A stretch of 64,000 nucleotides of DNA. It comes from Mya arenaria. Lineage: Eukaryota; Mollusca; Bivalvia; Myida; Myidae. This document shows, piece by piece, positions 26,701 through 34,811 of the stretch. Numbering within the stretch: the stretch's first letter is position 1; each line of letters opens with the position of its first letter. Where the stretch lies: the NCBI RefSeq assembly GCF_026914265.1, contig NC_069136.1, positions 50,833,381-50,897,380 on the forward strand, written 5' to 3'. The position numbers and the translations under genes were made by a program. A model generated the notes under the pieces. It was not told where the DNA came from, did no database searches, and worked only from the letters and a program-made list of their open reading frames with translations.

Positions 26701-29295
26701 AGCTTTAGAAACAATTTCAGAAGGTATATATAAGCACCTTGACTTTGTTTTGGGTATGAATCCCTCATACGATAACAGACCCTCGGCTATTTCTCAGGAT
26801 AGAATTACCAGCTATTTGAACCTCTTATTTATTGAATAGATATTGAATACATACTGTATCATTATTTCAGATCCCTATATCCAACCACCGGGAGCGTCTA
26901 TCTACACTGCAGTGATCGCCATTGGTGCATCGATCGGCGCGGTCGCCATCATAGCCATTTGCATCCTTGTTATTCTGTGGCGGGTGAAGTCCACTAAGCG
27001 TAAAGATGAGAGGTTTGAACGTCAGGCGTCTATACGTTCCTCGATTAAGGGCTCAACGATCAAGACTCGGTCCCAATATTCACTGTCTTCTTCCAAGTTC
27101 CTCTACGATCAAAGATCATTGGCTGCCTCACAGGTTAGTGTCTTGGGTGGAAATGACAAGAGCAGTGTGAACAAATGTCATGGTCAATGTTTTTTCATTA
27201 AATGGTTGGAACATTGGTATTAAGTAGACGTACATTTGTTTTGTTCATTAGTTTATAAAAGTGCATGAAAAAGATTAAACAATTTGTATTTAGATGTGTA
27301 TGATATTTTTGAGTGATTCTAAGAGACAAATGAACATACTGGTTCTGTACATTTTCTTTCAGTGATTGTAATAATGCAGTTATATCAACTTTTAAATGCT
27401 GATAAAAATATTTTCAGATCAGCATTGGGGGAATAACTGAGGACGAAACTTCAACCGACCCCCATGAAACAAGGCGTCGATTACGCCAACGCGCTGAAAT
27501 CGCTCGTGGTCGCCAAGACAACGAGTCGCCTAGATATGATAGACATGACTTCACAAACGGCAACGCTAAGGGAAGGCAGCCTTATAGAAGCAGAGAATTT
27601 AGTGAGGCGAGTGAAACTGACTATGAATATGAGAAAAAGCGGGAAGCGGAAAGGGATCGACCACGTAGAAGGGCGGAAGAAGAACGCAGACATCATACCA
27701 ACGGAGGATATAAACATTCAGATGAGAGCCATGATCATGAACAGGACAGTGACGATGATGTGAAGGTGCCTTTTGGTGATAGCGATGATGACACTGCAAA
27801 AAATAGTTTTACTCCTGTTAAATTTAAGCGAGGTGTTGAAAAAGAACTTGATTCTATACAAATGAACGGAAGTGGAAATGTGCAGTACATCAAACAAGAT
27901 GATACAGGCAGTGTCGATTTAAGTGGTGGGCGGCATTTGTCCAGGTCCATGTCAAGTTTCAGTGCCCATGATGCTCAACAAAGCAGTCCTTCAAGGTCCG
28001 GAAGCGAAGACAGCAATATTGATACCCCAGCCCCTCCCCTTCCGATGGCGATGAACATTCCTGCCAAAATCAAAACGCCTAAAGAACCGAAGCCTGTCCC
28101 TAAGCCAGTCCCTTTACCAAGAGCAAGGCCGCTGCCATCGGCAAGGTCATACGGGAGCAAAGAGGATTTGTCTTCTCCTCGAGAACCTAAGTTAAATAAC
28201 TTAAGCCAAGATGAAGCAAGTGATTATAGAGGAAGTCGAGAACGACTTGACAATACTGACTCATATATGGCCAGAAAGCCACCAAGTTACTTGCCTCAAA
28301 CGAAGCCAATGAGTCGGAGTCGTGAAAAACTGGATGAATACCAGCCTAGCGTACAACTTCCACCAAGCGTAGATGCAGGTGTAGACTTCTTACCACGCCG
28401 GCCAAACAACCAGCAAGGCTATGATCCAGATAGAGAGTCCCCGATGTTACATAGCAGTCGGGAAAATCTGCTTCCGAAACGCCAGGACAGTGACAATGTG
28501 AAACCTACTACCATTCCAGCCTATGAGCCTTTGCGGGCGACCGATTATCCTTCCGATTATTATGGACAACCACAGGCTCCAAGATACCCAAATCAGAACA
28601 TCGCTCCAGGCGTGGATTACATGGGTAATAGAGCACCGCAAAACAACAACTACAATGATTTGGCTCCTGGTACCGACTATCTGCCACAGAGTATGGGTAT
28701 GCCCATGAAAAACCGACACATGATTGGTCAACGTCCAAGTGTTGGAACATCGAATTCAGACTATGAATCATATGACGGTGGACAACATGCCCCACCGCCC
28801 TCTGCGGGTCCAAGACTGGTTGATACCACACCTGGTTACTATGACTACTCGCAACAACCACAAAACTATCCCACAAGCATGCCTCCTGAGAGTGGCACAG
28901 ATTATATGCCGCGAAATCAATACAACCCGTCACCTCAACAGGGCTACATGGCAAGGTCACGTGATAACGTATCAAGGTCACGCGATAACGTGTCAAGGTC
29001 AAGGGAAAATTTATCAAGGCCACGTGATAATGTATCAAGGTCACGCGATAACGTGTCAAGGTCAAGGGAAAATTTATCAAGGCCACGTGATAATGTATCA
29101 AGGTCTAGGGAAAATCTGTCTCGTTCACGGGAAAATATCGATAGGTCACGTGACAATATAAGCAGGTCGCGTGACAATCTAAGAAGTGAAAGTGACTTTG
29201 CTCCCTACGCAGCAAACTACGATGATGGTATGCGAGAGAATTCTCGGGACTTTGAGAAACCACGGCAACAAAAATCCATTGAAACAGAAATATAG
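5396..29295 (+). CDS. bark: Bark beetle/Anakonda-like tricellular junction protein (18 exons, 3,314 aa)
   Basis: Predicted giant type I membrane protein. Exons: 5396-5767, 8169-8350, 8840-9030, 9935-10288, 10654-10904, 11889-11989, 13149-13345, 13780-15120, 16684-16844, 18020-18260, 18713-19459, 19746-22262, 22765-23437, 24251-24423, 25083-25177, 25884-26091, 26871-27133, 27418-29295. All junctions are GT-AG and keep phase; the sum is 9,945 nt, exactly 3,315 codons with the stop. Domain order: signal peptide; beta-helix; SRCR1 (about 155-257); beta-helix; CUB-like (about 450-550); long beta-helix; SRCR2 (about 1017-1125); beta-helix; SRCR3 (about 1838-1952); CUB-like; beta-helix; C-type lectin-like (about 2500-2601); membrane helix (about 2615-2640); cytoplasmic tail. 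In Drosophila, Bark/Anakonda of like size and layout organises tricellular junctions. Function here is inferred from architecture; a small unseen in-phase exon cannot be excluded. Confidence 0.9.
6490..7909. mobile_element. Degenerate hAT-like element hosting a younger pogo-like insertion
   Basis: The left end carries AGTGGTGATAGGCAATCGG; the right end, read in reverse complement, carries AGTGGTGGGCCGATGATC and then CGATAATCGAG. Such AGTGGTG...CCGAT ends are seen on hAT-type elements. Both flanks are rich in CGATTA-type strings. A 45-bp hairpin (6568-6612, arms around ACTAGCATAAAAT) sits near the left end. The interior is occupied by the pogo-like element at 6801-7715. No transposase of its own is visible. 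Confidence 0.5.
6801..7715 (+). mobile_element. pogo/Tigger-like (Tc1-mariner) internally deleted element
   Basis: It starts CAGTTGAACCTCGCTATGT and ends with the inverted ACATAACGAGGTTCGACTG, flanked on both sides by TA, the target duplication of the Tc1/mariner/pogo group. Around 7350-7445 on the plus strand the remnant reads SKRKLSSKSYTEKYQAII, then EVEKGIKTKNV, which resembles the N-terminal CENP-B/pogo-type helix-turn-helix. The rest of the transposase, including the catalytic DDE domain, is absent at 915 bp total length. It is therefore non-autonomous. Confidence 0.8.
8169..9030 (+). CDS. bark: Bark-like exons 2-3: beta-helix junction and first SRCR domain
   Basis: Exon 2 (8169-8350) continues GSYIEDGRILMTKNPN and enters SRCR1 at ARLVDGNTTRDGRLDLLHQG, followed by WRGVC. 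Exon 3 (8840-9030) supplies TCRHLGFVYGNF and the cysteine-bearing CRGDENSLFACPG. The domain closes in exon 4 with GFQCAGL. The spacing of conserved cysteines and the VCRxLGF-like motif are those of SRCR domains. Introns 2 (phase 2) and 3 (phase 1) split the domain. Confidence 0.93.
9935..10904 (+). CDS. bark: Bark-like exons 4-5: SRCR1 end and parallel beta-helix repeats
   Basis: Exon 4 (9935-10288) ends SRCR1, then begins DHWRGIEIYNATVEQ, LEYLDIEYAGLD and NITVSHGAYDGLNL: the short inverted-turn strands of right-handed beta-helix proteins. Exon 5 (10654-10904) continues NMTDIQYNWGDGLKMYM. It then leaves the helix with CRLSSQTFSSFPILL and leads into a CUB-like segment. Several N-x-S/T sites are present, as expected for an extracellular glycoprotein. 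Confidence 0.9.
10981..11342. mobile_element. G/C-rich foldback element with 12-bp terminal inverted repeats
   Basis: The ends TCAATTGTAACC and GGTTACAATTGA are exact inverted copies. Inside are a strong hairpin (11099-11163, arms CATTCCCCCCTATTTT and AAAATAGGGGGGAATG) and a run of fourteen G near 11312-11325. The element is much more GC-rich than its AT-rich surroundings in intron 5 of the Bark-like gene. No coding sequence was recognised. Confidence 0.65.
11889..13345 (+). CDS. bark: Bark-like exons 6-7: CUB-like segment
   Basis: Exon 6 (11889-11989) and exon 7 (13149-13345) are short; they read VITLHTLIMERDPEASGLIS, then HFQINNGTFPQSITTKTDQI and IHFNYIV. A hydrophobic-alternating strand pattern with a DQIYIHF stretch matches the second half of CUB domains. 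The equivalent block recurs at the end of exon 12 (SSQVGPKPVALRFLQFHL). The intron between them (11990-13148) shows only a small palindrome near 12680-12700. Confidence 0.85.
13780..15120 (+). CDS. bark: Bark-like exon 8: long parallel beta-helix block
   Basis: A 1,341-nt exon encoding 447 residues of beta-helix repeats. Examples are LRLYNASVSNNTGYGVNIQE and INSSVISDNGYGAGLRV, with many N-x-S/T sites. Near its end is YNWWGTYEHKDIYPKIFD, a motif that recurs as NYWGTTDQF in exon 12 and NWWGSYSTGY in exon 14, marking the end of each helix block. It finishes with the LEIRPGTTLEF module and QKFG at a phase-1 donor. Confidence 0.95.
15255..16570. repeat. 19-bp minisatellite with higher-order structure
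   Basis: About 69 tandem copies of a unit like ACAGATTTACATTGACAGG fill most of intron 8 of the Bark-like gene. A landmark variant (GGCAGTACTGAGATGCATT) recurs at about 15602, 15853, 16028, 16298 and 16470. Blocks of 426 and 445 bp, differing by one 19-bp unit, are duplicated. Open frames across it on either strand are repeat artefacts. Confidence 0.97.
16684..18260 (+). CDS. bark: Bark-like exons 9-10: second SRCR domain
   Basis: Exon 9 (16684-16844) ends IRLVDGATEFEGRLELNFTG, then EFGTVCSE. Exon 10 (18020-18260) continues GWTEQNSALACQQLGLTFNP and closes with CRALHEGEFVCDHTKDVFLR and C. The domain is split at the same kind of place as SRCR1, although the phase differs. The intervening intron carries a full foldback MITE. 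Confidence 0.93.
17326..17694. mobile_element. Foldback MITE, full copy (family with CTGCACTCTCAC ends)
   Basis: Left end TTAAAGCTGCACTCTCAC; right end GTGAGAGTGCAGCTTTAA. The arms remain complementary well beyond this, through TTTTTTGTCTTGG against CCAAGACAAAAAATAA, so the whole ~369 bp can fold into a long hairpin. No coding capacity. A half copy lies at 58457-58650. Confidence 0.85.
18713..19459 (+). CDS. bark: Bark-like exon 11: beta-helix followed by a CUB-like block
   Basis: Opens GITMTAQRRYGTRQTEETQI, then RYVTIEKAGLL and further beta-helix strands ending near NNAKAGFVYDPMF. The second half (LTTQTTEDKTYTIQISTADQ-like strands, then YLTIRYTVRGTRSGRLALAI) is a CUB-like block. The order helix then CUB-like matches the exon 4-7 block and the end of exon 12, so the protein is built of repeated SRCR/helix/CUB-like units. 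Confidence 0.92.
19746..22262 (+). CDS. bark: Bark-like exon 12: beta-helix, furin-type site, SRCR3, CUB-like
   Basis: The largest extracellular exon, 839 residues. It begins with beta-helix strands (IVYNATIKNNERGVMTKHYN), reaches KENYWGTTDQF, then the MPGVKFTIPPGTELQF module. At 21074-21085 lies RAKR followed by Q, a classic furin-type dibasic site at about residues 1823-1826. SRCR3 follows (GFLELYN, then VVCRSLGL), with further helix (LQYVDIDGAGMLHGEK) and a terminal CUB-like block (YLTIHIHASPSYGFYGFVAE). The phase-1 donor is AGGTAAGT. Confidence 0.95.
22765..24423 (+). CDS. bark: Bark-like exons 13-14: final beta-helix block
   Basis: Exon 13 (22765-23437) encodes helix strands such as VYIDHCWIEGNGVGILNL and LYENYIYNNSAGDYRDII. 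Exon 14 (24251-24423) provides the closing DARENWWGSYSTGY motif and KIWDRLDN, paralleling YPKIFD in exon 8. Phase 2 at the exon 13 donor (AA) plus G gives Lys. The acceptor of exon 14 is TTGTCAAG, and a SINE ends about 60 bp before it. Confidence 0.92.
23882..24180 (-). mobile_element. tRNA-derived SINE with 10-bp target-site duplication
   Basis: On the minus strand the head (from about 24175) reads like a tRNA: A box TAGCTCAATCGG and B box GGTTCGATTCC, with a loop CTCTGAA resembling a CUG anticodon loop. A non-tRNA body follows, containing CCAATACTGGTTCTGCCCAG, and a CCACCACC-type tail. AGGTCTGCCT occurs on both sides (23872-23881 and 24181-24190), an exact target duplication. The arm pairings are imperfect for a working tRNA. 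It sits in intron 13 of the Bark-like gene. Confidence 0.75.
25083..26091 (+). CDS. bark: Bark-like exons 15-16: C-type lectin-like domain
   Basis: Exon 15 (25083-25177) begins KCAPGWYLEDDRCYKYM, the characteristic C-type lectin opening, and ends ANDFC. Exon 16 (25884-26091) continues GGFLADAKGKHDFF and ends VMHPFLCEK, matching the usual C-terminal F(I/L)CE motif. The EPN/QPD and WND calcium- and sugar-binding motifs are absent, so classical calcium-dependent sugar binding is unlikely. The domain is about 100 residues, slightly short for the family. Confidence 0.9.
26291..26465. mobile_element. Pogo-type MITE, 175 bp
   Basis: Starts CAGTCGAACCCCGCTGGCTC and ends with the near-inverse GATCCAACGGGGTTCGACTA, between TA dinucleotides. 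Its ends resemble those of the pogo-like element at 6801-7715 (CAGTTGAACCTCGCTATG). It lies in intron 16 of the Bark-like gene and has no coding capacity. Confidence 0.75.
26871..27133 (+). CDS. bark: Bark-like exon 17: transmembrane helix and stop-transfer
   Basis: The single membrane helix is AVIAIGASIGAVAIIAICIL followed by VILWRV (about residues 2615-2640). A basic stop-transfer KSTKRKDERFER follows, giving type I topology with the C-terminus in the cytoplasm. Ser/Thr-rich sequence (SIRSSIKGSTIKTRSQYS) starts the tail. Phase 0 donor after CAG. Confidence 0.95.
27418..29295 (+). CDS. bark: Bark-like exon 18: long cytoplasmic tail with repeats and PDZ ligand
   Basis: A 625-residue terminal exon, charged and disordered in character. 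It begins ISIGGITEDETSTDPHETRR, passes an Arg/Glu-rich stretch, then a proline-rich segment (KPVPKPVPLPRARPLP) that could bind SH3 domains. From 28951 to about 29187 there are around eleven seven-residue repeats of the type SRSRDNV/SRSRENL. Tyrosines recur in DY and NY contexts. The protein ends SIETEI at the TAG at 29293; T-E-I fits a class I PDZ ligand. Confidence 0.93.
   Translation: MSIGGITEDETSTDPHETRRRLRQRAEIARGRQDNESPRYDRHDFTNGNAKGRQPYRSREFSEASETDYEYEKKREAERDRPRRRAEEERRHHTNGGYKHSDESHDHEQDSDDDVKVPFGDSDDDTAKNSFTPVKFKRGVEKELDSIQMNGSGNVQYIKQDDTGSVDLSGGRHLSRSMSSFSAHDAQQSSPSRSGSEDSNIDTPAPPLPMAMNIPAKIKTPKEPKPVPKPVPLPRARPLPSARSYGSKEDLSSPREPKLNNLSQDEASDYRGSRERLDNTDSYMARKPPSYLPQTKPMSRSREKLDEYQPSVQLPPSVDAGVDFLPRRPNNQQGYDPDRESPMLHSSRENLLPKRQDSDNVKPTTIPAYEPLRATDYPSDYYGQPQAPRYPNQNIAPGVDYMGNRAPQNNNYNDLAPGTDYLPQSMGMPMKNRHMIGQRPSVGTSNSDYESYDGGQHAPPPSAGPRLVDTTPGYYDYSQQPQNYPTSMPPESGTDYMPRNQYNPSPQQGYMARSRDNVSRSRDNVSRSRENLSRPRDNVSRSRDNVSRSRENLSRPRDNVSRSRENLSRSRENIDRSRDNISRSRDNLRSESDFAPYAANYDDGMRENSRDFEKPRQQKSIETEI
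28951..29187 (+). repeat. Coding minisatellite: 21-bp unit, SRSRDNV-type heptapeptide
   Basis: About eleven tandem 21-nt units in frame. A 63-nt block (three units: SRSRDNV SRSRENL SRPRDNV) is duplicated almost exactly between 28974 and 29099, showing recent expansion. Each unit gives an S-R-S/P-R core suited to basophilic or SR-type phosphorylation (inference). Confidence 0.9.
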
Positions 29296-31009
29296 TTTAC
29301 TTTTCATCTTCCAACATTCATCATTTCAACAGTGACAATTTGTCTATGCCACATTTCATTAATTCCACATTAGCACTGAATGCACAGTGTAGTGTCTAAA
29401 TACATATCATAATATTTTATGAATACGATTTTATTTTATGCACTGTGTTAATGACACAATCTTTGTTTTATTTAGTACAGTTAGACTGTCCACATTACAC
29501 TTGTTTTATATGTGCAATTATCCTTCTGTCCAATCTAATGATTGTACATATCTCCATTTGTAAATAGTCTACCATATGTACATTTTGTACCATAGGGTTT
29601 AAGCCATGTTTAAAACAGGACAGGGTGCTGCAAGGAGGGACAGGGTGCTGCAAGGAGGGACAGGATGCTAAGGGAGAAAAAATACAACATTATTTCCGGC
29701 TGTGAAGATTTTCAACATTATATATTTAACAGACAATGTAAGGAATTACGTTTAATTGAAGTTATTCGGTTTTAACTGCTGAATATGTTTTTAGTTTTTA
29801 TCAGGTTTTAAGTTTTAATCCAAACAAACGAAATAGTTGTTAGTCTTAAACATATAATTCTATGAATGTAAAAGAGTGCCCATGCTGGTCTCCATGAGGA
29901 CAGAAGGTTGTTACTAAAAATAGAAAGAGTGCAGCATCCTTCAATAAGTTTAATTAATACCAAATGTTTGTATTCTTATATTGTGATAATAGTGGTTGTG
30001 AAAACCCTCACACCTGTTATGTATTTTAAACTATTTTAAATAGTCTATGACAGTGCTTCAAACCGCTTAGCTGTCCTGAAAAATGCTCAAGCAAGATACA
30101 TATATCATAGTACTAAACAATTATCAAAATTATATTGCAGTTATTAAAAATGCTTTAAATGATAAAGATATAAAGAAATTTTGATATGAAAATTATTAAG
30201 AAATATACACAAAGCTATAGAAAATTCTATAATGATATGCATTGGCCATGGACCATAGCCGTGAAAGCGTTACTTCAGTAATATTAAAACAAAATGATAC
30301 AATAACATTTAGTAGTGATCAAACGAGTATAGAGAAAACTCACATCGTCATTTGTTTTCTGTTTTCGTGTAAGTACGGACAGCTGCATAGTATATGATGT
30401 TTTAAATTATTTCTGAGTAGTTTAAAACAAGTACTTTTGTATAATATTTGTACTATCTGGAATGGTACTATTAACTCGTTTTGATGGCATAAGTTTACTA
30501 ATATTGTTTTACTTTTCAATAATTTTGATTTCATTTATTGTATTTGTTTGGTCTTTATATAACCAGGTAATTCCATTTTAATTGATAGACATTTATGTCT
30601 CTGTTATATTAATATTCAGTTTTTCTTGTAATTTTCTCGTAATTTTATGCACTTCTATCATTCCAAATATTGTAAATGATTTATTTTTATACTTTATTAC
30701 AATAATTAAATGTATAATCTACAAGTACTTCCATTTTTATATGCGGTGGTGTTTTTTCCGTCGTCTATTTGTCCGTGAATCTGTGAACAATTGCTTGTGA
30801 ACGAGATTACGTTTTCATTGAATGATTCTTCAGCAAATTTATACAGTGACTTGATATCCGTAAGAAATCGGTTCCTTTCGAAAATCAGCTAGATCTGCCC
30901 ATGCATGACTGGATTTTGGTCCTTGCAATTATCAAAATGGCTATTTCAGCCAGGTCCAAAATTACAGCCTAACTATTTGAGACAACCTGGTTTAAGAGTG
31001 TGCTGTTCT

Positions 31010-31260
31010 TTTTAGCTCAACTTTGCTCAATGTGAGCTATTGTGATCCGTCTATGTATGGTATCCAGTCGTCCGACGTCAACACTTGATTGTAAACATCA
31101 TCTCCTCCTAAACCGCCTGGAAAATGTTGATGAAAGTTCACGGGGATGTTCTTTGGGTGGTGCCCTTTCAAAATTGTTCAAAGAAATGAATTCTGGTTGC
31201 CGTGGCATCCGAAAGGAATAACTTCAATAATCTTGACAAAATCCATGTGGCATAGAGCTT
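31010..31260 (+). repeat. Dispersed bivalve-type repeat (AGCTCA...GTGAGCTATTGTGATC)
   Basis: Reads TTTTAGCTCAACTTTGCTCA, then GTGAGCTATTGTGATCC, a CGTC-rich stretch, CTCCTCCTAAACCGCCTGG and TGAAAGTTCACGGGGATGTT. This order of motifs is familiar from highly repeated sequence in bivalve genomes. A related copy is on the minus strand at 42190-42374. Confidence 0.7.
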
Positions 31261-31859
31261 AGATATATAGTGCATTACATTGTCTAGTAGTCGTCTTCTA
31301 AGTTTTTGTTCCAATTATGCTCATGGGGTCAAAGCTGGCCCCGCCCCGGGGATCACAAGCTTCTTACATACTTATATAGGGGAATCTTTGAAAACTTGCA
31401 CTTCACGGGGGTAACAAGTACCCGGTAGGCGTATATAAGAAACGCATTTTGTTAAAATCTGATAGTTATGACTACTCTTGAAGCCAGGGCAGCAATTTTG
31501 TGACATTGTTCTGGGTAAAAACTGTCAAAATTATTTTGTTAAAATCTGATAGATATGTAGTTTCCTCTAGAAACAAGGGCAGCAAATCTTACTATATTGT
31601 CTCCCTTACTCTTGTATCTTACTTATGGAATACTTGTCCATTTTTAGAAACATGATGAATTCCTCAAAAGTCAAAATAGTTTCTTTTAGGGTAATTATTG
31701 TCCTTCTTAAAGACTTATTGGTTAAAGTAAGTATTATATGTCTTTATTTTGTAGAAGTACATTTTGTTTAACCTAATAATGAATTTAATAATCAGACTTT
31801 TCCATTGAACTAGATTGTACATAGTCCTATATTTTGCTTTGATAGTTATAACATCTCAT

Positions 31860-32118
31860 TGTGGCGGATCCATGGTCTAGTGGTTACGCACTTGTCTGCC
31901 AATCCATGCGCGATTCCCCGCCGCACGACTTAAATACTAATCGTCTTTCGGGAGGGACGTTAAATGATGGCCCCGAGTGATAGTGCTTTACACAGATCCA
32001 GGGTAGCTTTAACCATAGTAATATTTTGTCTGTGCACTATGCCCCAAAAACCTAGTATGACTAACACTCTTATCGGAGCACTCGCAGAATTGGCCTTGCT
32101 CGAGAAAGAATATAAATA
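31860..32118 (+). mobile_element. tRNA-derived SINE
   Basis: The head has an A box (TGGTCTAGTGG) and B-box-like GCGATTCCCCGCC at the right spacing. A conserved-looking body follows with GGGAGGGACGTTAAATGATG and GTGATAGTGCTTTACAC. It ends in an AT-rich tail AATATAAATAAACTTAAAT. No exact target duplication was identified. Confidence 0.65.
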
Positions 32119-32889
32119 AACTTAAATACCAACATCTTATATAAACAAGAATTTAATGCATGTATTCGTAAGGAAGCTTATGGTGTGTACGTTGGAGGTA
32201 GGGTTTATAGAATGTTTTTTTGTAAATTTTAAGTGCCTTGGTTCTTATTTATATTAAATTCTTAAAGGTGATTGATAATATTTGGACCAAATTGTATACA
32301 TAATTACTTTTATACTTTAATCAATTTATAAGTTGTTTAGATAGGGTAAACATTGATGAACGTGAGAGGTATTGAGCTTAGATATCATTACTATTTTGAC
32401 CATTTGTTCAATTTTGGAAACAAAAATCTATATAGAATATAGATGCTATTTTTTTATGAGTTTTTAAAAGACCTAATGTAGGGAAAACATTGAAGATGTT
32501 TAAGCTTCACATCAATGAAACTCTAATTATGTGATGGCATCTTTGGCTCAACCACTTGCTTCAAGATGTCAGTGTGCAGGCAACAGTATCAAGTCTGGTC
32601 AGTGTGCAGGCATCTGAATTAAATCATGTCGGTGTGCAGGCACCTAAACATATCAACACGTAAAAACAACACCACCACTACACAATTTGACAATACTAAT
32701 TCATTATTGATAGTTAATCATATTGCATTGCCATACACCATCAAACTCATTCAATTTCATAACAAAAACAGGTTTAACATTTCACTCAGGTAAGCCATTT
32801 AGGGTCATCTAATCCCTCTTGTTTTTGTTTTACTCTCCCTTGCCTTTGTTAAAGCGGCGAAAATTAAAGTTTAAGACGGTTTGTTGATT

Positions 32890-33110
32890 TTTAGCTCCAC
32901 TGGTCAAAGGCGAGAAAAGCTTATGAGATGGTGCAGTGTCCGTTGTTCGTGCTATCGTCTGAACACAATTGCTTATGCATTTGGTCTAAACTGGCCACAC
33001 TCCGGGGTTCACAGGTTTCCTAGAGACACTTCAGATGATGGTCCTCTACCAAGTTCAAATTATGCCCAAGGGGTCAAAGCTAGCGCCACCCTTTTGATAT
33101 TCTTTCTTAT
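32890..33110 (+). repeat. Second, diverged copy related to the AGCTCA dispersed repeat
   Basis: Contains TTTAGCTCCACTGGTCAAAG, a GTCCGTTGTTCGTGC stretch and CCAAGGGGTCAAAGCTAGCG. The last part matches TCATGGGGTCAAAGCTGGCC downstream of the repeat at 31010 (about 31320). Confidence 0.5.
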
Positions 33111-33323
33111 GTTCAACTACTGCAATGCAATTTGAACAATGATTACAGAAATCAAATGTTAAAACTGTGCTTGGATAACCTTGACTGTGACCTATTGACC
33201 TACATATTAAAATATTTCACCCAACTGTTCTGCTTACAACATTTTCTGTCTGATTACATTTTGAACATTCAACCTTTTTAGCTAACCCAAACGTAAAGCT
33301 AACTATGAGCATGTTGTCACAGG

Positions 33324-33905
33324 AGAAACGGAAAACGTGGCACAAGCAACGGAATAGGCTGCTGGAGAAGCGTTATGGATCGCACGAGTATCTGAATGAG
33401 TCGCAAGAGTATAGGAATGGGTTGCACGAGTATTGGTGAGAGTCGCACGAGAAACGTAATGGGTTGCACGAGTATCGGAATGAGTCGCACGGGAAACGTA
33501 ATGGTTTGCACGAGTAACGGAATAAGTCACACGAGAAACGTAATGGGTTGCACGAGTATCGAATGAGTCGCACGAGAAACGTAATAGTTTGCACGAGTAT
33601 CGGTGAGAGTCGCACGAGAAACGTAATGGGTTGCACGAGTATCGGAATGAGGCGCACGAGAAACGTAATAGTTTGCACGAGTATCGGAATGAATCGCACG
33701 AGAAACGTAATGGGTTGCACGAGTATCGGACTGGGTTGCACGAGTAACGGAATAGGTCGCACTAGGAACGGAATGGGTTTGCACGAGTAACGGAATAAGT
33801 CGCACGCGGAACGGAATGGGTTGAACGAGTTATATAATGGATCGAACGTTTGACGAAATTGGTAACACGAATAAGGAATGAGGCGCACGAGTAACGGAAT
33901 GGGGA
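33324..33905. repeat. 21-bp minisatellite, about 27 copies
   Basis: Alternating 21-bp units GGGTTGCACGAGTATCGGAA(T) and GAGTCGCACGAGAAACGTAA(T) form a partly 42-bp higher-order array, degenerate at both ends. It lies between the 3' ends of two convergent genes. Because 21 is a multiple of three, long spurious open frames cross it. Confidence 0.95.
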
Positions 33906-34465
33906 AACGGGTCACGGAATTATTTCATCACTCATCATTTACCAAATTTTAACATTCAATAGCTAAATAATATAAAACAAACAAAACATGTTTTAAATGC
34001 AAAAACGTTTATATTGATTTTTGGACAATAGTTTATTTTAAGTTGATAAAAAAAAACAATGCTTAAAACAAACTTTTTTTAGCACATTTTACAGCATACA
34101 TATTTGCAGGTTCTGAAAATGTAATGTTTTTGAAATAGATATTTGATTTATAGTCAACAACTATATATATGCAATAATCTGTTGTGGTCCTTCAAACCCA
34201 CTTTTGCATTGCGGCAGACCATGAACTAATATGAATTATACAATCGAAACCACATGAACCGCTTCTATAAAGATCTTTGTTGATTTTAGTCGGAAATTGA
34301 AATTGTCTTAGTATCATTGAGTCATTATTTTGCAACTTATTTGAGTAAATAGAACTTAAGCTAGTGTATAAAATAAACACAAAGCTGAGGAGATAAAACT
34401 GTTTTGCCATTTGTGAAGTTCATACTGTTTTGTACACACTGAGTAACTAGTAACGACTAAGATAC

Positions 34466-34471
34466 TTTATT
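34466..34471 (-). terminator. Candidate polyadenylation signal for the DUF1647-like gene
   Basis: AATAAA on the minus strand, about 340 nt after the stop codon at 34812. Position is plausible but in AT-rich sequence such hexamers are common. Confidence 0.3.
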
Positions 34472-34811
34472 AAAACGAGCACACATCCTTTTCAAAGGCA
34501 CAATAATCAAGGCAATAAATCTACATATGTTTACTGCAGTTATTGATAATTTTCTGCAATACTGATACACCCTAATATAGGTCGGTTTGGTACAGAATCC
34601 CGGTTTCAAAAAAAAAGTAATGCTTATCTACTTACCCTTCTTTTTTTAAATATGTAACTTGTAACAAAGAACTTTTTTTTGGCCTTTCACGACGGACACG
34701 GATAACTAATAGGCTAATAAGAATCAACAAAATACATGTTTGTATGAAAACTAGGACCACTTGACGTCCACCGAGTTAGTAACATACCATTTCCTGGGTA
34801 CTACAAGTGCT

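Larger units (their letters stand above)
29296..34811. other. Intergenic region between convergent genes (3' UTRs, repeats)
   Basis: Lies between the stop of the Bark-like gene and the stop of the DUF1647-like gene. The first part is probably Bark 3' UTR: it has a 23-bp partial tandem repeat (29614-29675, GGACAGGGTGCTGCAAGGAG), and I saw no clear AATAAA close to the stop. Further on are a dispersed bivalve-type repeat (31010-31260), a SINE (31860-32118), a second related repeat (32890-33110), a short triplicated GTGTGCAGGC motif (32565-32640) and a minisatellite (33324-33905). No protein gene was recognised. Confidence 0.7.

Noticed and set aside
28447..29177. Minus-strand and second plus-strand frames over the Bark-like tail
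   Set aside because: They are shadows of the low-complexity, in-frame coding repeat of exon 18.
33303..33915. Repetitive protein-like frames (TRATHYVSRATHSD types) at 33.3-33.9 kb
   Set aside because: A 21-bp repeat is open in several frames on both strands at once; no start, splice or domain evidence.
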